From contig NC_089736.1 in assembly GCF_035083965.1 (NCBI RefSeq), positions 9,675,501 through 9,739,500 on the forward strand: a stretch of DNA of 64,000 nt. Reading direction: 5' to 3'. Position 1 is the first letter of the stretch; each line of letters opens with the position of its first letter. The notes under the pieces are model-generated. The model ran no database searches. It was not told the origin of the DNA and saw nothing but the letters and a program-made list of their open reading frames with translations. Position numbers and translations under genes: made by a program. Shown here in pieces: positions 37,213 through 50,000 of this stretch. Origin of the DNA: Branchiostoma lanceolatum (Eukaryota; Chordata; Leptocardii; Amphioxiformes; Branchiostomatidae).

Positions 37213-37960
37213 ATTATTTGTAGCTTAAACTTGAATTTCACAGCAGCGCACGCTCGATACAATATGACGACGTCTGTCTAAGCCCTTTTATCGATGTAGA
37301 TATAAGATATACCCCCCAGCTAGGAGGTCATTTGACGTCTGTGTGACAAGCGGTCAGTTCCTGATGACGTGCAGGAATGTGGGACCAACCCAGTGACGTC
37401 ACAGATCGTTAAACTAGTTAATATTAACACGGTTCACTTGAGACATCATCAGTGTGTGTACATGTCTGATAGCCGGGCAGCTGTTACTATCCTAGTTAAC
37501 TGCGACATGATGTCTATTTGTCGATGTCTTACTATTTCAAAAGAAGGAAAATAGAGTTTTGTAGGTGAGTGATTGGTAGCTAAATAAAAGCAGTTAAGAA
37601 CTCATTCACCGTGTCAATATATCAAAATGTAAATAACAAGGGCACAACGGTTGTCGACAGAGACAAGCGAAATGTTGGATTTCAAAGCCAAAGGGGGCGA
37701 GGCGCCAAAGGTTTCCTCGGTTCTCAATGCCTGCTCGTGGTCAACTTGTACTTAGGATTGTTTGATTTACCCCCAATAAACTATCAAATACTGTTTTGAA
37801 GCAGGTAACTGCCTTTAAATTTGGCAAGCACCACAAATCATGCGGGTAGGAAGCCTTAAAGTTTCTCGTCAATACGTAACGCCATTTCTTACGTACATTC
37901 ATAGACATTTGAACGAACAAAATCAGCTGTTTTGTCTGATTATAACTCAACTTCTTTAGT

Positions 37961-38222
37961 GGCATCGATAGCCGAGCGGTTGGGCTAGTGAACAAAGGAT
38001 CGAGAGGTGGCGGGTTCGATTCCCGGCCGCGGGTAGACGCGTGAAGGGAAATTTCCTCACTTCACCCAGGTGTAAATGTGTACCTGACCTTGGTTGGAGA
38101 GGCAAATGGCGGTGGAAGGAGAAGGATGAGTCCCACCTTCCAATACTGTGCCCAAAGCACAGTATATAAACATGTTGCCCCTACGGCCACTTAAAGGATA
38201 CGGGACTTTTACCTTTACCTTT
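37961..38222 (+). mobile_element. tRNA-derived SINE
   Basis: The head has an A-box-like tagccgagcggttgggc and a perfect B box ggttcgattcc (about 38013-38023), so it derives from a tRNA. A body of about 170 bp follows, then a short tail of (TTTACC)-type repeats (acttttacctttaccttt). It looks nearly full length. No clear target duplication was found. Confidence 0.8.
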
Positions 38223-38498
38223 GATAGCCAGTAATAATTTTCTCAAGCCAGGGCAATTTTTAATTTGTAAAAAGTTATGGAAACGGGAAGAAAGGGAGTG
38301 GAACAAATTTCAAACGAGATAGATCAAACTTCTCGATTTTTGTCTTAACCGATGGAATATTTCTTTGGTCAGCAGTTTCACATCTGTAAACTTCTACTAC
38401 CTCTTCGGCGGTTCCGTAAAAGCTTTTCTGAGTGCTATGTAAATATTCCATTTTGTTACAAAACAGCGATTTATGTCGCCATTGGAAACTGGGCTTAG

Positions 38499-38798
38499 TG
38501 CCCGGTCACATGTGTCGTACGACACGATTACGACAGCAAGTTGAGGGTGTTCTTAAGACAGTCCTGGATATGTGGTTTAAGATTCAAAATTAAAGTCAAT
38601 CTTGGCTTAGTTGGGGATATATCGTACAAAACTAAGAAAATTGAAGGCATTTCTGGAACAGTCGAGAATGTGTTTTACAAATTTAGTTGCCTTATAACGA
38701 GAAAGGTTGCCAGAGATCCTTGTCGGCGGTCAGTTCTGTCATAGTCGTAGATGATAATCGTACGACAGCAAAACTCGTACGACATATGTAACCGCGCA
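38499..38798. mobile_element. MITE-like element with TCGTACGAC terminal repeats
   Basis: Left end tgcccggtcacatgtgtcg and the reverse complement of the right end tgcgcggttacatatgtcg match at 15 of 19 positions. Inside both ends lies TCGTACGAC. A solo end of the same family appears near 43140-43210. No coding content. Confidence 0.65.
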
Positions 38799-40451
38799 TT
38801 GACACTATAGGTACACATTTTTATTACAAAGCTATTTTCAAAGCCACATTGTAAGAACGCAGGTCACCAATACATGCGCGTTGCCTAGTTCCCACTCTAT
38901 GGCGTTTCCTTGTCGACGTTTTTCTTTGTGCAGCGTTTGCAATAACAAGTCTCTACATTCCGTCTCGTCTAATGTATTATGCTGACGCTTTAATAGTTTA
39001 AATATTCAACGAGCAACTAGAAAACTACGGAAGATGCACGTATATTATGAACTCGGTCTAACGTCTATATGTTTGTTCTTAGTTTTTGTTGTCGCTTTTA
39101 GGCAATTTTTCAAAGATACTCGAGGTTGGGAACAAGAAAGGCCACGAAATTGAGGAAGTATGGAGCTTTGATAGAAGTAAACGGCAAAATAGGAAGAATT
39201 GATAAGGAAAAACAAGCAACGTAAATGGCCCCAAGGCAAGGAAAAGATCCTAGGACACAAAATATGTTACTGACAGATAAAGAAATGTACGCAGAAGAAA
39301 CGTAGCAACGAAAGGACAAGGAAACACTAGCAGTTCTTTTCTTTGAGAAAATAAGCTGATGTAACATATACACCACATACATACGATACGAGTCAATATC
39401 TTTGATTTTTCGCACTTGACTATCACTTAAAACAATCTAATAATCTATCAAAATCAATTTTTTAACACGCGCGTTTTTGGCCAGCTTTTGATATTTTGTT
39501 TTTGTCACATGTATTCTTTTACTGAGAGGCTACAGATTTCTTCATCAATGTCGTACGTTCGTACGTCTACACGTTTGTGGGTCAGCCGTTGCTAGCAAAA
39601 GCTGCCTTGGCTGACCCAGTGTAATGAATTGTTTCATTCTCAATAAATACAAAATAGTCCAGATGTAGCATTTACAAGAATCTATGTTCTTAGTCATTAG
39701 AAATGCCTAGCTTTGTGTCCTCTTAACGCCGCAAGAGATATTTTGTTTCCACCTTTACGCGTTTGCATTTGTCCGGGTCCGACATGTTGTACATGTGCAT
39801 GTCTTTTTATATGCCATATTCATATGTGACCGTTAACTCACATACCTTTGTAGCCTTTACTTTATACTTAACACACCGTCTGGCATTAGTTCCGTGTATT
39901 CATGACTAAATAGTCATTAAGATAAGACCAGGAAGGAGTAGACGCCCGTTGCTTTTGTTCTATCCAACAGTTGAACTGTGACTTTACCTGTTCGGACTTT
40001 ATACGGGTTATCCGTCTGGATGGCGCCAGCGACACATTGATATAATAAACACTACAAAATCATATCTGATCGTGGTCAAAACGACTGTATGTACGTATGT
40101 GGACCTAAAGGCCAAAATGATCTTTCTTAAACTACTGCTGGACCTTTTAAGGTGAAAATACCTTTTAAGGTGAAAATTAATCCTAACCTATGGTACAAAC
40201 ACCAATGCTTTTTTCATGTACAAAAGCTGTGGATATGAGTATAATCCGAAACAAACGGTACGATTTCAAATTCAAATGCTACCTTTTTTTATCAAGAGGA
40301 ATGTACAGGGCTCACAATTTGTCAACACTTTGCCTAGTTCTTATGGCATGCGTTTCCTTGTTAGGCACCAAATGTCCGTTAAACGTCTTCTATCCTGCAT
40401 GCTGTATCAAGGTAACATTCAAAATAACGACTTATCATAATTCTAACTCAC

Positions 40452-40523
40452 CTCAAAAGAACCGGAAGGGCTGCCACGATCCATGTCGCGAAAGTACCTG
40501 GATGATCTGTCTCGTCCTGGCAT
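40452..40523 (-). CDS. possible alternative first exon of gene C
   Basis: On the minus strand an ATG opens 24 codons (MPGRDRSSR...SPSGSFE) that end exactly at a strong donor, GAG/GTGAGT, in phase 0. Gene C exon 1 (37212-37159) encodes MGRRDKASR...TSLE and also ends GAG/GTGAGA in phase 0. Both could splice to exon 2 at 36161, changing only the cytoplasmic N-terminus (683 instead of 677 residues). Expression is not shown by sequence. Confidence 0.5.
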
Positions 40524-41649
40524 GGTAGTTTGGAACTTGCGCAATAACAATTAAAAAAACACAGAAGTAGCCGCAATAAGATCGATGCGGGCCGGGGTCT
40601 CGTTCAAAAATGCCCGTGTTTTTCCCCACGTCTCGGTTAGACCACGCTAGACACACATGTACGCGTCACATGGCGACCACTCCCATTTTCCCATGTGACT
40701 AATACATGAACGTCTAGCCTGGAACCCAGTCTGTTGCCAGGGTCCAAACGGGCAAGTCTTCGGCGTCAGTGCAACATGCCACCGAGGAAAATTTGTCTCA
40801 GCCCCCTTGACGAAAACCCGTCTCATGTGAAAATCACCGGGGTGTTACAGTTAGCCAGGCGGGAATATACGCTTATATTACCGAGGAAACCCAACCTGTA
40901 GCCCCGGGAGAGACTGGTGACCAGCTTAACGGAATACGGAACAAAGTTCTTCATACGTCACAAATATTGACGCAAGCTGTGAAAAATGGACCACTTGTAC
41001 TGAGGTGGGGCGGAAGGTACATGTATACCGGTAGCAAACAAGATGATTTAACCTTTGGTATACATATAACTTGGTATATTAGTAACTAGGGCGGTACTTT
41101 GCATTGCTACTCCGTTTAAAATGCCTACCACCTCCCTCACCCTCACCAGTTATTAGAATAAGCAAGCAAACTCCTTTTTAATAAAAATTGATTTACTTCG
41201 AAAGAAATTCAAGAACCAGAAAAAATACGAAAGTTGAATTATTATCACCGTTCCAAATTTTCTGCGATTCTGCAATAATCATAAAGCAGAACTTCTGTGT
41301 ACACACAAAAAAAGGCTGATTAAGCTACCGGCAGGGTCTCTATTATTGGTAATAAATATTAGCAAAGTCAAATATGATGTTCCTCATATTGATAATTACA
41401 GAGTCACATATGTAATCCAAGTGCAATTGACGGCTTGCAACCGAGAGACGCTCTTGCTAAAAGTTCCCTTTTTTTACTTGTTCGTTGTAGTTTTCAAACT
41501 TCCCTTTCAACAACCTGAGTCGCCGTAATGCGTTCTTTAAGAAGGGCCTTTTGTAGTGATTTGTTTCCTTGTTTTCTTAAGGTTTAAGACACGTCAAGAC
41601 GTTGCTCTCTGTAACCAAGGCGGCTAATACGAAAACACTTTTGTGTTAC

Positions 41650-41945
41650 ATTAATGTATTCTTATTCACAGTGGTATTCTTTTATGTGGTACGTGTCCTT
41701 ACCCCACACTGTTTGTACGTTGATTACGTGTTTTACATAATTGAAAACCTTAGTTTTACAAGGTAACAGGAAAGAATAGCGGAAATAGGGAAACACCTTA
41801 GTAATATAACATTCCTGTATTCTGATTTACAGTGACATGCTTTTAAATGGTACGTGCCACTCCCCACATTGGTTTATTCATTCTTCATAGCCTTGGTAAT
41901 AAAAAAATACCATGTTGCTTTATAATAGGAAAGAATAGAGTTTAT
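41650..41945 (+). repeat. degenerate tandem duplication
   Basis: Two blocks (about 41650-41780 and 41812-41945) share the order gtattct.attcacagtg, tggtacgtg.cc, ccccacac/att and aggaaagaatag. A third, weaker match to the ggtacacgcc...ccccacata part lies near 42750. Confidence 0.45.
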
Positions 41946-43005
41946 GTTTTTAAGGAGAGAAAAGTGATGATGCGTTATTTTGAATTGGTAGTAGATATCA
42001 GAACTGTTTCCCTTTCTTGGCCTCTGTTATTACGGCTTACCGCAAATACACTTGTCTCAGATATACTTTACAGTGAGCTGTTATTTTGTTATGTCAGTTG
42101 TATCATATGTTTTACCTAAACACCCCTTCCCAAACATACTACTAGAAATGCTGAAGGACATAGTCACTTCCGAGTCCCATATTTTACCTTTAAGTCATTT
42201 TTTCACACAAAAATTGAATACGGTCCTCTCAAAGCTATACCGGTACCAAATAAGGACAAAAAAAGTGTTTTGGCGACTCATTGGTGGTCTTTGTACACGT
42301 GGCCATGGCAACGTTGCTGACAAAGGTTCACCCTCGTACGACCCTCAAATACCATTCTGCTGACCAATGTTTGCTAGCCATGTTAGAACTACCACAAGGT
42401 GACTCGTTTACGTGCACTTTTCTAATCAGATTCAATCAGAAGTTTTATAAATTAGAAAATAACGGTTTCTTTGTATTCGTTTTATCCACATATGTCTGTC
42501 TGGTGCTCCATTAAACAGTAGACAGTGTCTATCTCGAGTGCACTCGCTTAGTAATGCAAACAACGTGCCACTTGTTTAAGCCGCTTTTGAACTTTGAAAA
42601 CACACGTAAGCCACGTCAGTTTGTGAAGGATTATAAGTCTGAAGAATAGCTATGCCCAGTAACAGTCGCAGAGTAAAGGAACTTGGCTACTGTTATCGTT
42701 TGCTCAGCAGGTTTAGTATAGAAGGAAAACAAGGTGAGGATTGTACATGGTACACGCCCCCCTCCCCACATACTCGTCACTGATGAAAGGTGTAAAGTAT
42801 AAAGTTGAGTAGATTCACACGTCATATGACCACAAGGTAGGACTTCTTGGAAGGGACCCTATCACGCTCTTATCAGCTATGGCATCACGTATAGGTAGAG
42901 TGCAAATGTTCTAGATTTGGACCCCCTGGCCCCCAAACACACACACCTTTACGGCAGAGGGACGGTATTTTTAAGGGCGAGATGGAAGTGGCTATTGACA
43001 GGATG

Positions 43006-43045
43006 ATCCTGTCAGCAGTGCAACTTTTTCTACTGCTGACAGGAT
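43006..43045. repeat. 14-bp perfect stem hairpin
   Basis: atcctgtcagcagt (43006-43019) and actgctgacaggat (43032-43045) are exact reverse complements around a 12-base loop. Possibly the centre of a decayed foldback element. Confidence 0.6.
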
Positions 43046-43139
43046 GATCTTCGTGACTGTGACGTACATGATCTGGCTGTCATGTGACGGAAACGGTTGT
43101 TGTATATCCTTACATGGTTCTTTTTTGCATTGTTAAAAT

Positions 43140-43210
43140 CATACGACAAAAATCGTACGATATCCTACGACAAGTAAAAGAATTTTGCGACGGATGTTAC
43201 CGCGCCTTTT
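43140..43210. mobile_element. solo end of the 38499-38798 MITE family
   Basis: Contains atacgacaaaaatcgtacga and ends gatgttaccgcgcc, matching the right end of the element at 38499-38798. No clear partner end was seen nearby. Confidence 0.45.
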
Positions 43211-43815
43211 AGATCGTAGATCTTGATTATGATAAGAATTTTTCTCGACAGAGAAAACAGACATCAAAGCAGCTGCTTAATGATACAAATCATAAAAAAT
43301 ATAAAAACATACTTTGATTGACTCAAAGTTCACTTCCTCATCTGGCGTTTTCTGACCATTTCTTGGGAGACATTTTTTCAACATTTCCTGCTAGATCAAC
43401 CTTTATTTAAGTGTGTCACGCACTGCCTTAACCGTACAATACAACCTAGGCGTTTCGACAAATATCTCTTCATTTCGTATCTCGGTGAATGCCCCCATGT
43501 GGTACTATTTCATTGACACAACCATGTTTATACACCGCCGGCTTTGGTGTCACAAAGAACGGTTGTTTGCACGCCAGACGGTCTTTCAAAGCTGGCCCTC
43601 ACGGCCTATCAACGTCAGGCGCTGGACAAACAATTTACTCAAGATAAATGGCCGAGTTTGACCACCAGCTGAGCACGACATGAGGAAGTAGAAAATATGG
43701 TTTGACGTTTTGACTGAAAAAAGGCTGACCATAGCAGAAGAGGTGAAAAACATAAAAAAAGAAGCTCTAAGTTGATATGTATTTTTTGTCGTGTTCTTTG
43801 ACAGTTATTGATTGT

Positions 43816-44081
43816 GCCCTCTTCCTCCCACTTTTCCACCTCCTTTTCTCCCTCTTATCTCTCTTTCTCCCTCCCTTTCTCCCTCCTTTTCTCTAATTTT
43901 TTCCCACTTTTCCCTCTTTTTCCCTCTCCCTTTCTCCCTCATTTGGCCTCCTTTTGCCCCTCCTTTTCTCCCTCCCCTTTTCCTCATTTTCTCTCCCCCT
44001 TTCTCCCTCATTTTCTCCCTCCCTCCTTTCTATCTCCCTTTCTCTCTCCCTTTCTTTCTCCCTTTCTCTCTCCCTCCCAAA
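43816..44081 (+). repeat. long polypyrimidine tract
   Basis: About 265 bp made almost only of C and T (CCCTTTCTCC-type units) on the plus strand. Open frames on both strands here are compositional artefacts. Such tracts can form triplex (H-DNA) structures. Confidence 0.95.
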
Positions 44082-45101
44082 GTAGTAAAAAACAACTCCT
44101 AATTCAATTACGTCTATAAACAATGTGTTTACCATCTAATTCGTTTCACAATACTTAACCTAAGCCACTAATGGGTATTCAACATTCCAAGTCACATTTT
44201 ATCTAGACACACCTTCATTATCTATTCCTGTATGTACACACGACACTCTTCTGACTCTGCTGCTTTGCCATGGCACCAGGGGAGGAGTTAACAATTAGGT
44301 GACCCTATTTTTTCACTCAGGTGACTGTCCCAGTTTCTAGGTTAACTTTTAGTCCAAGGTACAGGCTAAGTCATCGCACGGTTACAATGTAAGGAATTAA
44401 ATAGGTTGGCATATCTGATGATATTGATGAATCAGACTAAAGGAGTATACAATGGGCCTATGTTTCACAATCATAAAAGTTTAAGCAATTTTATCATTCT
44501 TAAACGCTACTGACTGCATGGCTTGGAAGGGGCGTTTGTGTATCATTTTTTTGAAATCTTAATTCAGACAATAAGTCTATTTAGCGATTCTTATTATAAC
44601 CTGTATACACATTCAATTTGAAAAATCAACTTTTGAACTACTTGCAATATTGTATGTTTGTATGTATGACTGTTTTAATCGTCGTAAGCGATTATACTAT
44701 AAAGTGAAATATCATATGTAATAATTTCACCACTCTTAAGCTTGTAAATTAGGAGAGTGCAATGTTGTACAACATGTTGTATGTCGCTGTGAATCTTTTC
44801 AACCATTGTAAGTTGAATTCAATTCAGTGTCACTTACACTGCGAAATTTCTATAGACACATGTTAAATCCAACTTAGGCGTGAAATGGTAAATAAACAAG
44901 TCTTCCTCTGTTTTCATATCTTGTTTAAATACCTACATTTATTACCCAGTGGATTTTTTTAAATTGTACGGATTGTACGGTTCCTAATCTTATAAGCAGA
45001 AGAGCACCAAAAAAAGTGATGTGTCATCTGGTCAATTGGAGGGCACTTTGAGTCATTCACCTTTGACACTACGCTATCATGGTACGCAAATAGACATTTT
45101 C

Positions 45102-45178
45102 ACTGATCCCATTGCATGATGGGAGACACGGGGCACTATGGGTAGCTCAAGGGGCAAACAACATCATTGCTATGACGG
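45102..45178. mobile_element. foldback element, partial copy
   Basis: Shares gatcccattgcatgatggg, ggggcactatgggta and ggggcaaacaacatcatt with the arms of the foldback at 45887-46050. One arm only. Confidence 0.7.
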
Positions 45179-45886
45179 TGCACATGCCGTGTATACCTGC
45201 TTGTATGTAGTATACGGTTCTCATAAAATCGTCTGGTTTTCATTAATATTATTATACATATTACATATTAAGTGACAGTTGGGACTCGTATCTGGATATA
45301 TATCAGGAATATATGTGGCAAATATGTCAAGTGAATCAGTACTACATGATTGCCCATGAGATGCCCCGGTGTGGTGAACATACATACTTATCTAATCAAA
45401 TGACTTCATAGTTAATGATGGCTTCCATTAATCGTCATTAAGTCTATGTTTACCAAAGGTGTGAGAAGGTGCCAAATATAGAAACACTTGTTATTCCTTA
45501 CATCAACTGGTATTTTGTTATCTTATGCTAGGTGTCGCTACATGTAGTTATCATAACTACATAAGTACTTTATTGTTGTTGTCAGTAAATTCTTCGGTAC
45601 CTTAGAACGTCGGACACGAAAATGACCCTAGGTTTGGCTAGGGCCTCGATATTGCTGATTGATGCATATTTCATTGATGAATACCCAGAGATCATTGAAC
45701 AACTGGTTGTTGATGTATATTTTGTCAACGCCTTGAGTATATATCATTGTTTGGTGAGTAGAATTTTAAGGTTCATTTTGTATTTCTATTTTCTAGTTGA
45801 CCATACGATAGTCGCTATACTTTTTGTTGCGACATTCTATACTATACAATACTATATTATAATTGTAAATCTAACGTACATAGTTT

Positions 45887-46050
45887 CCCGATGCATGCTG
45901 GGAGACGCGGGGCACTATGGGTAATACAGGGGGCAAACAGCATCATTACCATGACAACGCGTATGTCTGATCTGTGTTGTCATGGGAATCATTTTGTTGC
46001 CCCCTGTGTTACCCATAGTGCTCCGCGTCTCCCATCATGCAATGGGATCC
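45887..46050. mobile_element. foldback MITE with ~72-bp arms
   Basis: Left arm 45887-45958 and right arm 45975-46050 are inverted copies at roughly 85% identity (core gggagacgcggggcactatg against its complement), with about 16 bp between. No coding sequence. Confidence 0.8.
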
Positions 46051-47083
46051 GTGAATGGGTCTATGGGATCGGGACGTCATATTCCCTAGTGCTTCAATAA
46101 TGTACTTATCAGAGTATGATTCGAATCTGTAGACAAGTGACGCCATACCAGGTTATTGCAGCAGTTTTTAGTCTCATTTACAGAAGGCTTTGACAAGTTA
46201 GGCATGCCAACGACTCATTAGGGGAAAATGTATGAGACGTGAATATGTTTGATCTCTACTTTATCGCGCTACAAAATGGCTGCTATGACATTATGATAGT
46301 AGTTGCGTAGCGGGGAGTGCCGCATAGACGAAACACAATCGAGATATGCCCTATTTTGGGACGGAACTTGCTCCTCGAAAAAAAAGATGGCGGCATCAAT
46401 TGAAGTTGAAAAACGGAATTCAAGAACCATACTTTAGAGGTATGTTACCAAACAATTTACCTGAAAAACAGCGCTATAAGTTGCAATTAATGTTTCTATT
46501 TCCGTCCAAAGTTCTAAATTAAACCACTAAGCCCTTAATTTGAGACAGATTTGTGAATTTACTTTCACTTTGGGGACAATTACTGCCCTAAATCTTCAAT
46601 AAATCTAAGACTGACACCTGTTTTTACTTTTACTTTTGACACGATTCTGTCATAAGACAACATGATTCAAAAGCCAGAAGAAACAACAAGAAATCTACCC
46701 ATGTATGCATATTGCGTGGCGTTTGTCTGGAGATAATGATCAATGTATCTATTAATGTAAAGATGTCACGCCAAAACACCACCATAGGTATTCTAAGTGC
46801 TTGCTTTTCGACCAATAATTCTTCAGTCGTCGACAATTAGTTGGTACTTGAGATCTCTGGCGTGGACAAAAGCAAATTTGTTAAACCGTTGACCAGCCTC
46901 TCACTACATGTACATGGGTGTGGCAAATGTCATTAGGTCAGGGACGTAAAGCAGTCGTAAAATACTGCGTCAACTGACCACAAAGCGTCGTATTGTCGTA
47001 AAACCTTGCTGGGCGTCGACACATTTAGGCAGTTCTGCTAGACTTTTTGAGGTCATTTCGACTTTGAGGAGAAGACAACAGAC

Positions 47084-50000
47084 ATGGGATCGCGCTGGTT
47101 TAACCCGATGAGCCGTCCTACTATGGCCAACTTATACAACGCTGACGACAGATCGGACAAGGTAGGAAAAAAACATAACCTTCTTTTTTCAACCAAAACG
47201 TTTTTCTACAGTATTTTTTAGCTTCTAAATGAAGAGTTGTTTTTTTGGTCGTTTTTTTCTTCAAAAAATTAATTCGTACCTTTTTCTCATATATCGCATC
47301 ACAGATGAACACATTGCCCCTTTTTATATCTATATGTAAAAATAATCAATGTGCACTTGATCACGAATGTGATTTTAACTCTGGTATTTCCTAGACATGA
47401 AAGATTGTGGGAACACTATAACGCTTTTGTGCTACTGTGGTGTTACGTGTTATGCAAATGTACACGTTTCACCAATGTACAGAAAAAAAGTGTAAAATGT
47501 AGAAAATAAACATACAACCTCCAAAAATAAGAAATACAGAAAAAGATGTAAAACCTACAATAAAAGTACCTGGTGTAAAACCTACGAGAAAAATTGTAAG
47601 TCCTAAAGAACAATGTGTAAAACCTACAGAAAAATGGTACAATTTACAACAACTTAAAGGTGTAAAACTTACAGAAAAATAACATATTTTCCACTTTTCA
47701 TGCATTTGAAAGGACTTGACGAATACATGGTCTCTGCGCCCACAAGAGCGTCGTAAACTGGACGCTAAGAGACGCCGCCGAGACTGTCATCTTGCGTGCT
47801 TCGTCGGGATCATCTTCCTTCAGCTGTTCATAGCTGCAGGAGTGGCATTTCTCGGTAAGATCTGGGCTTTCTTTAAAAATATTTTTGGTGGTATCAATGT
47901 GGGGAAATGTCATGTTTGTACTATAATAAAAGCAATTACACTCTGTTTTTGATTTATCAGGCGATATCATAGTAGAATTTGTTGACCATCTGTTATTGAG
48001 AGTCTATGACAAAACATGAACCTTGCAATCGGTAGAAATACGAACGTTTACATCAAACCATTTGAAATGTTCCTATAAAAGCTCGCCCAAAAATGTTTTA
48101 AGGATTTAGAACTCTCCTTTCAACAAGGCTCTTTAAGATACTTCTCTGTTTTGTCAGCAAAATAACTTCATAGTAACAGCATTGAATTGGCAGATAGCAG
48201 TCCTTCTTTTAATGTATTTCTCTCCATTGCCGTCTCTTTACTGATAACGTTCTAATTTGTATCTACAGTATGGAGTTCGGTCGACACGTCCAGCAAGCTT
48301 ACTCCTCTTAGGACAAGTGAGTATTTCTGTCTTTGTTGTTCTTGCTTCAAAGTCATTTGTAAAAAGTAAGCGCTACCTTATAAGCAATCGAACCCTGTAC
48401 AGATATCTTGACCACAAGTACTGCTTGCTTTACTTGTTTTTCCCTCGATCAACTTTTTCACATCCCCCCCAAAAAAATCTTTTGTCCTAGATCCTATTCG
48501 CAGAGTCCCCTGCCAAATTCTCATTCAAGAGTCTGATTTACATAGTCAGGGTGAATTCAGAAGCCCATGTGTAGTATGGACCAATGGCAACCAGTTTCAC
48601 ATAACATTTGAGTAATCGTACAACTGCTACTGCTGACCCAAATGACCGTAATTACTCGCGGTTTTCAATTAAAGATTTGTCTCGCCGCAAAAGAGACAGA
48701 GTAACAAATACACCCAACCCTCTACCGTTTCTATAAAGAAAAGTTTTCCTGGTGACGTCATATGCTAATTGAACCCTGCAAAAGTACAAACACAACTGGT
48801 CAAACGACGTTGCTGCGAATTGACTTTATGTTAATCGCTGCGTACAAACTGTCTAACTTATAGACTTAACATACTAGATAAGTTAGAGTAACTGTATTTA
48901 ACAAAGGTGTGACAACAAGGCTGGGCCATTGTGTTATGCATGGCCACATTTTTCCTTATTTATTCCATCTGATTCTTTCACAAATAAATCACGGACCTAT
49001 GTACATAGGAGGATATTAGTCGAGGGCTTATGTTTAAGTTACGGGGGCGTTTCTTGACAATCTACAACTATCATGGTGAATAGATTTAGTCTCTTTAAAC
49101 GTTTTACTGGTAAAAGTAAGACGTCAGTTTCATTGCTCCCGACTAGACGAGGTTATTGTAGTATACCTTTCTTATTGCAAATGTTTTCATTTTCATTGCA
49201 CTCTTTGTTATGATTTGAATACCATCACCACGTTAAAAATAGACGTAAAGACATAATGAGGACAAAATAATTGATGCATTTTGATTAAGATTAGCGCTTA
49301 TCATGGTGATTACATATAATGTGAAATGTAATACATTATTGCCGTCATCTATCATCAATTTTGATCCAATCATCTTGTCCATCAATGGTGCAACTGGTCG
49401 ACACACCTAGTGATGACAGTATTTAATCTACATTTGCTGAGATACAGGCAAATATGTTATGAACTTATGAACAATCGATAAGCATGGGGCATGTTGTTTT
49501 GAAATGCTTAGCAGAGGTCATCGCCCTTTTTGAGGTGATTGTTAAAGGTACTCAATGAAAAATTAGGACAATTTTAGAAGTCGATCTTTTAATAATTTCT
49601 TGACATTGATCAACTTTATGGCATTACTTGATGATGCAATATAGTGGAAATGTGACACCATAAATGTGTAGAACAGCCGCAAATTTGTTTACATCCAGCT
49701 AGCGTGTATTTACTGGTACCAACCAGAAATAAGCGACCATGGTACAGTTTTCTTTCAGTTGTTTGCAAACGTAAGAAACATAAGATGTAATGCGTAAAAT
49801 GTACCAAAAATTGCCTGCAAAGGTCTATAACATGAAGAATTTGTTCAGCAGAAAATTTCCAAGTTTGTTGCCAAAAATCCTACCTTGTGCACCTTTAAGG
49901 GCGTCCTGCGAATGACTAAATGCCTGTATTAAATCAAGCTCTTAAGGTGCGACGTTCGCGTCAACGCGAGAGACGTAATAGGTGTACACAGCATTTTATT

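Larger units (their letters stand above)
37213..40451. other. upstream region of gene C with SINE and MITE
   Basis: No protein-coding gene seen. It contains a tRNA-derived SINE (37961-38222), a MITE-like element (38499-38798) and AT-rich sequence. If the alternative exon at 40452-40523 is used, this stretch is an intron of gene C. Confidence 0.45.
40524..47083. other. spacer upstream of gene D, repeats only
   Basis: About 6.5 kb with no supported exon. It holds a degenerate duplication (41650-41945), a hairpin at 43006-43045, a MITE end (43140-43210), a long pyrimidine tract (43816-44081) and two copies of a foldback element (45102-45178, 45887-46050). AAGATGGCGGC, a YY1-like site, lies at 46384-46394, about 0.7 kb upstream of the gene D start. 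Confidence 0.45.

Noticed and set aside
37961-38035. tRNA gene
   Set aside because: Has A and B boxes but is followed by a SINE body and tail and does not fold into a clean tRNA by eye; called a SINE.
43808-44135. Overlapping long frames rich in Pro/Ser/Leu (+) and Arg/Glu/Gly (-)
   Set aside because: Translation of a pure pyrimidine tract; compositional artefact.
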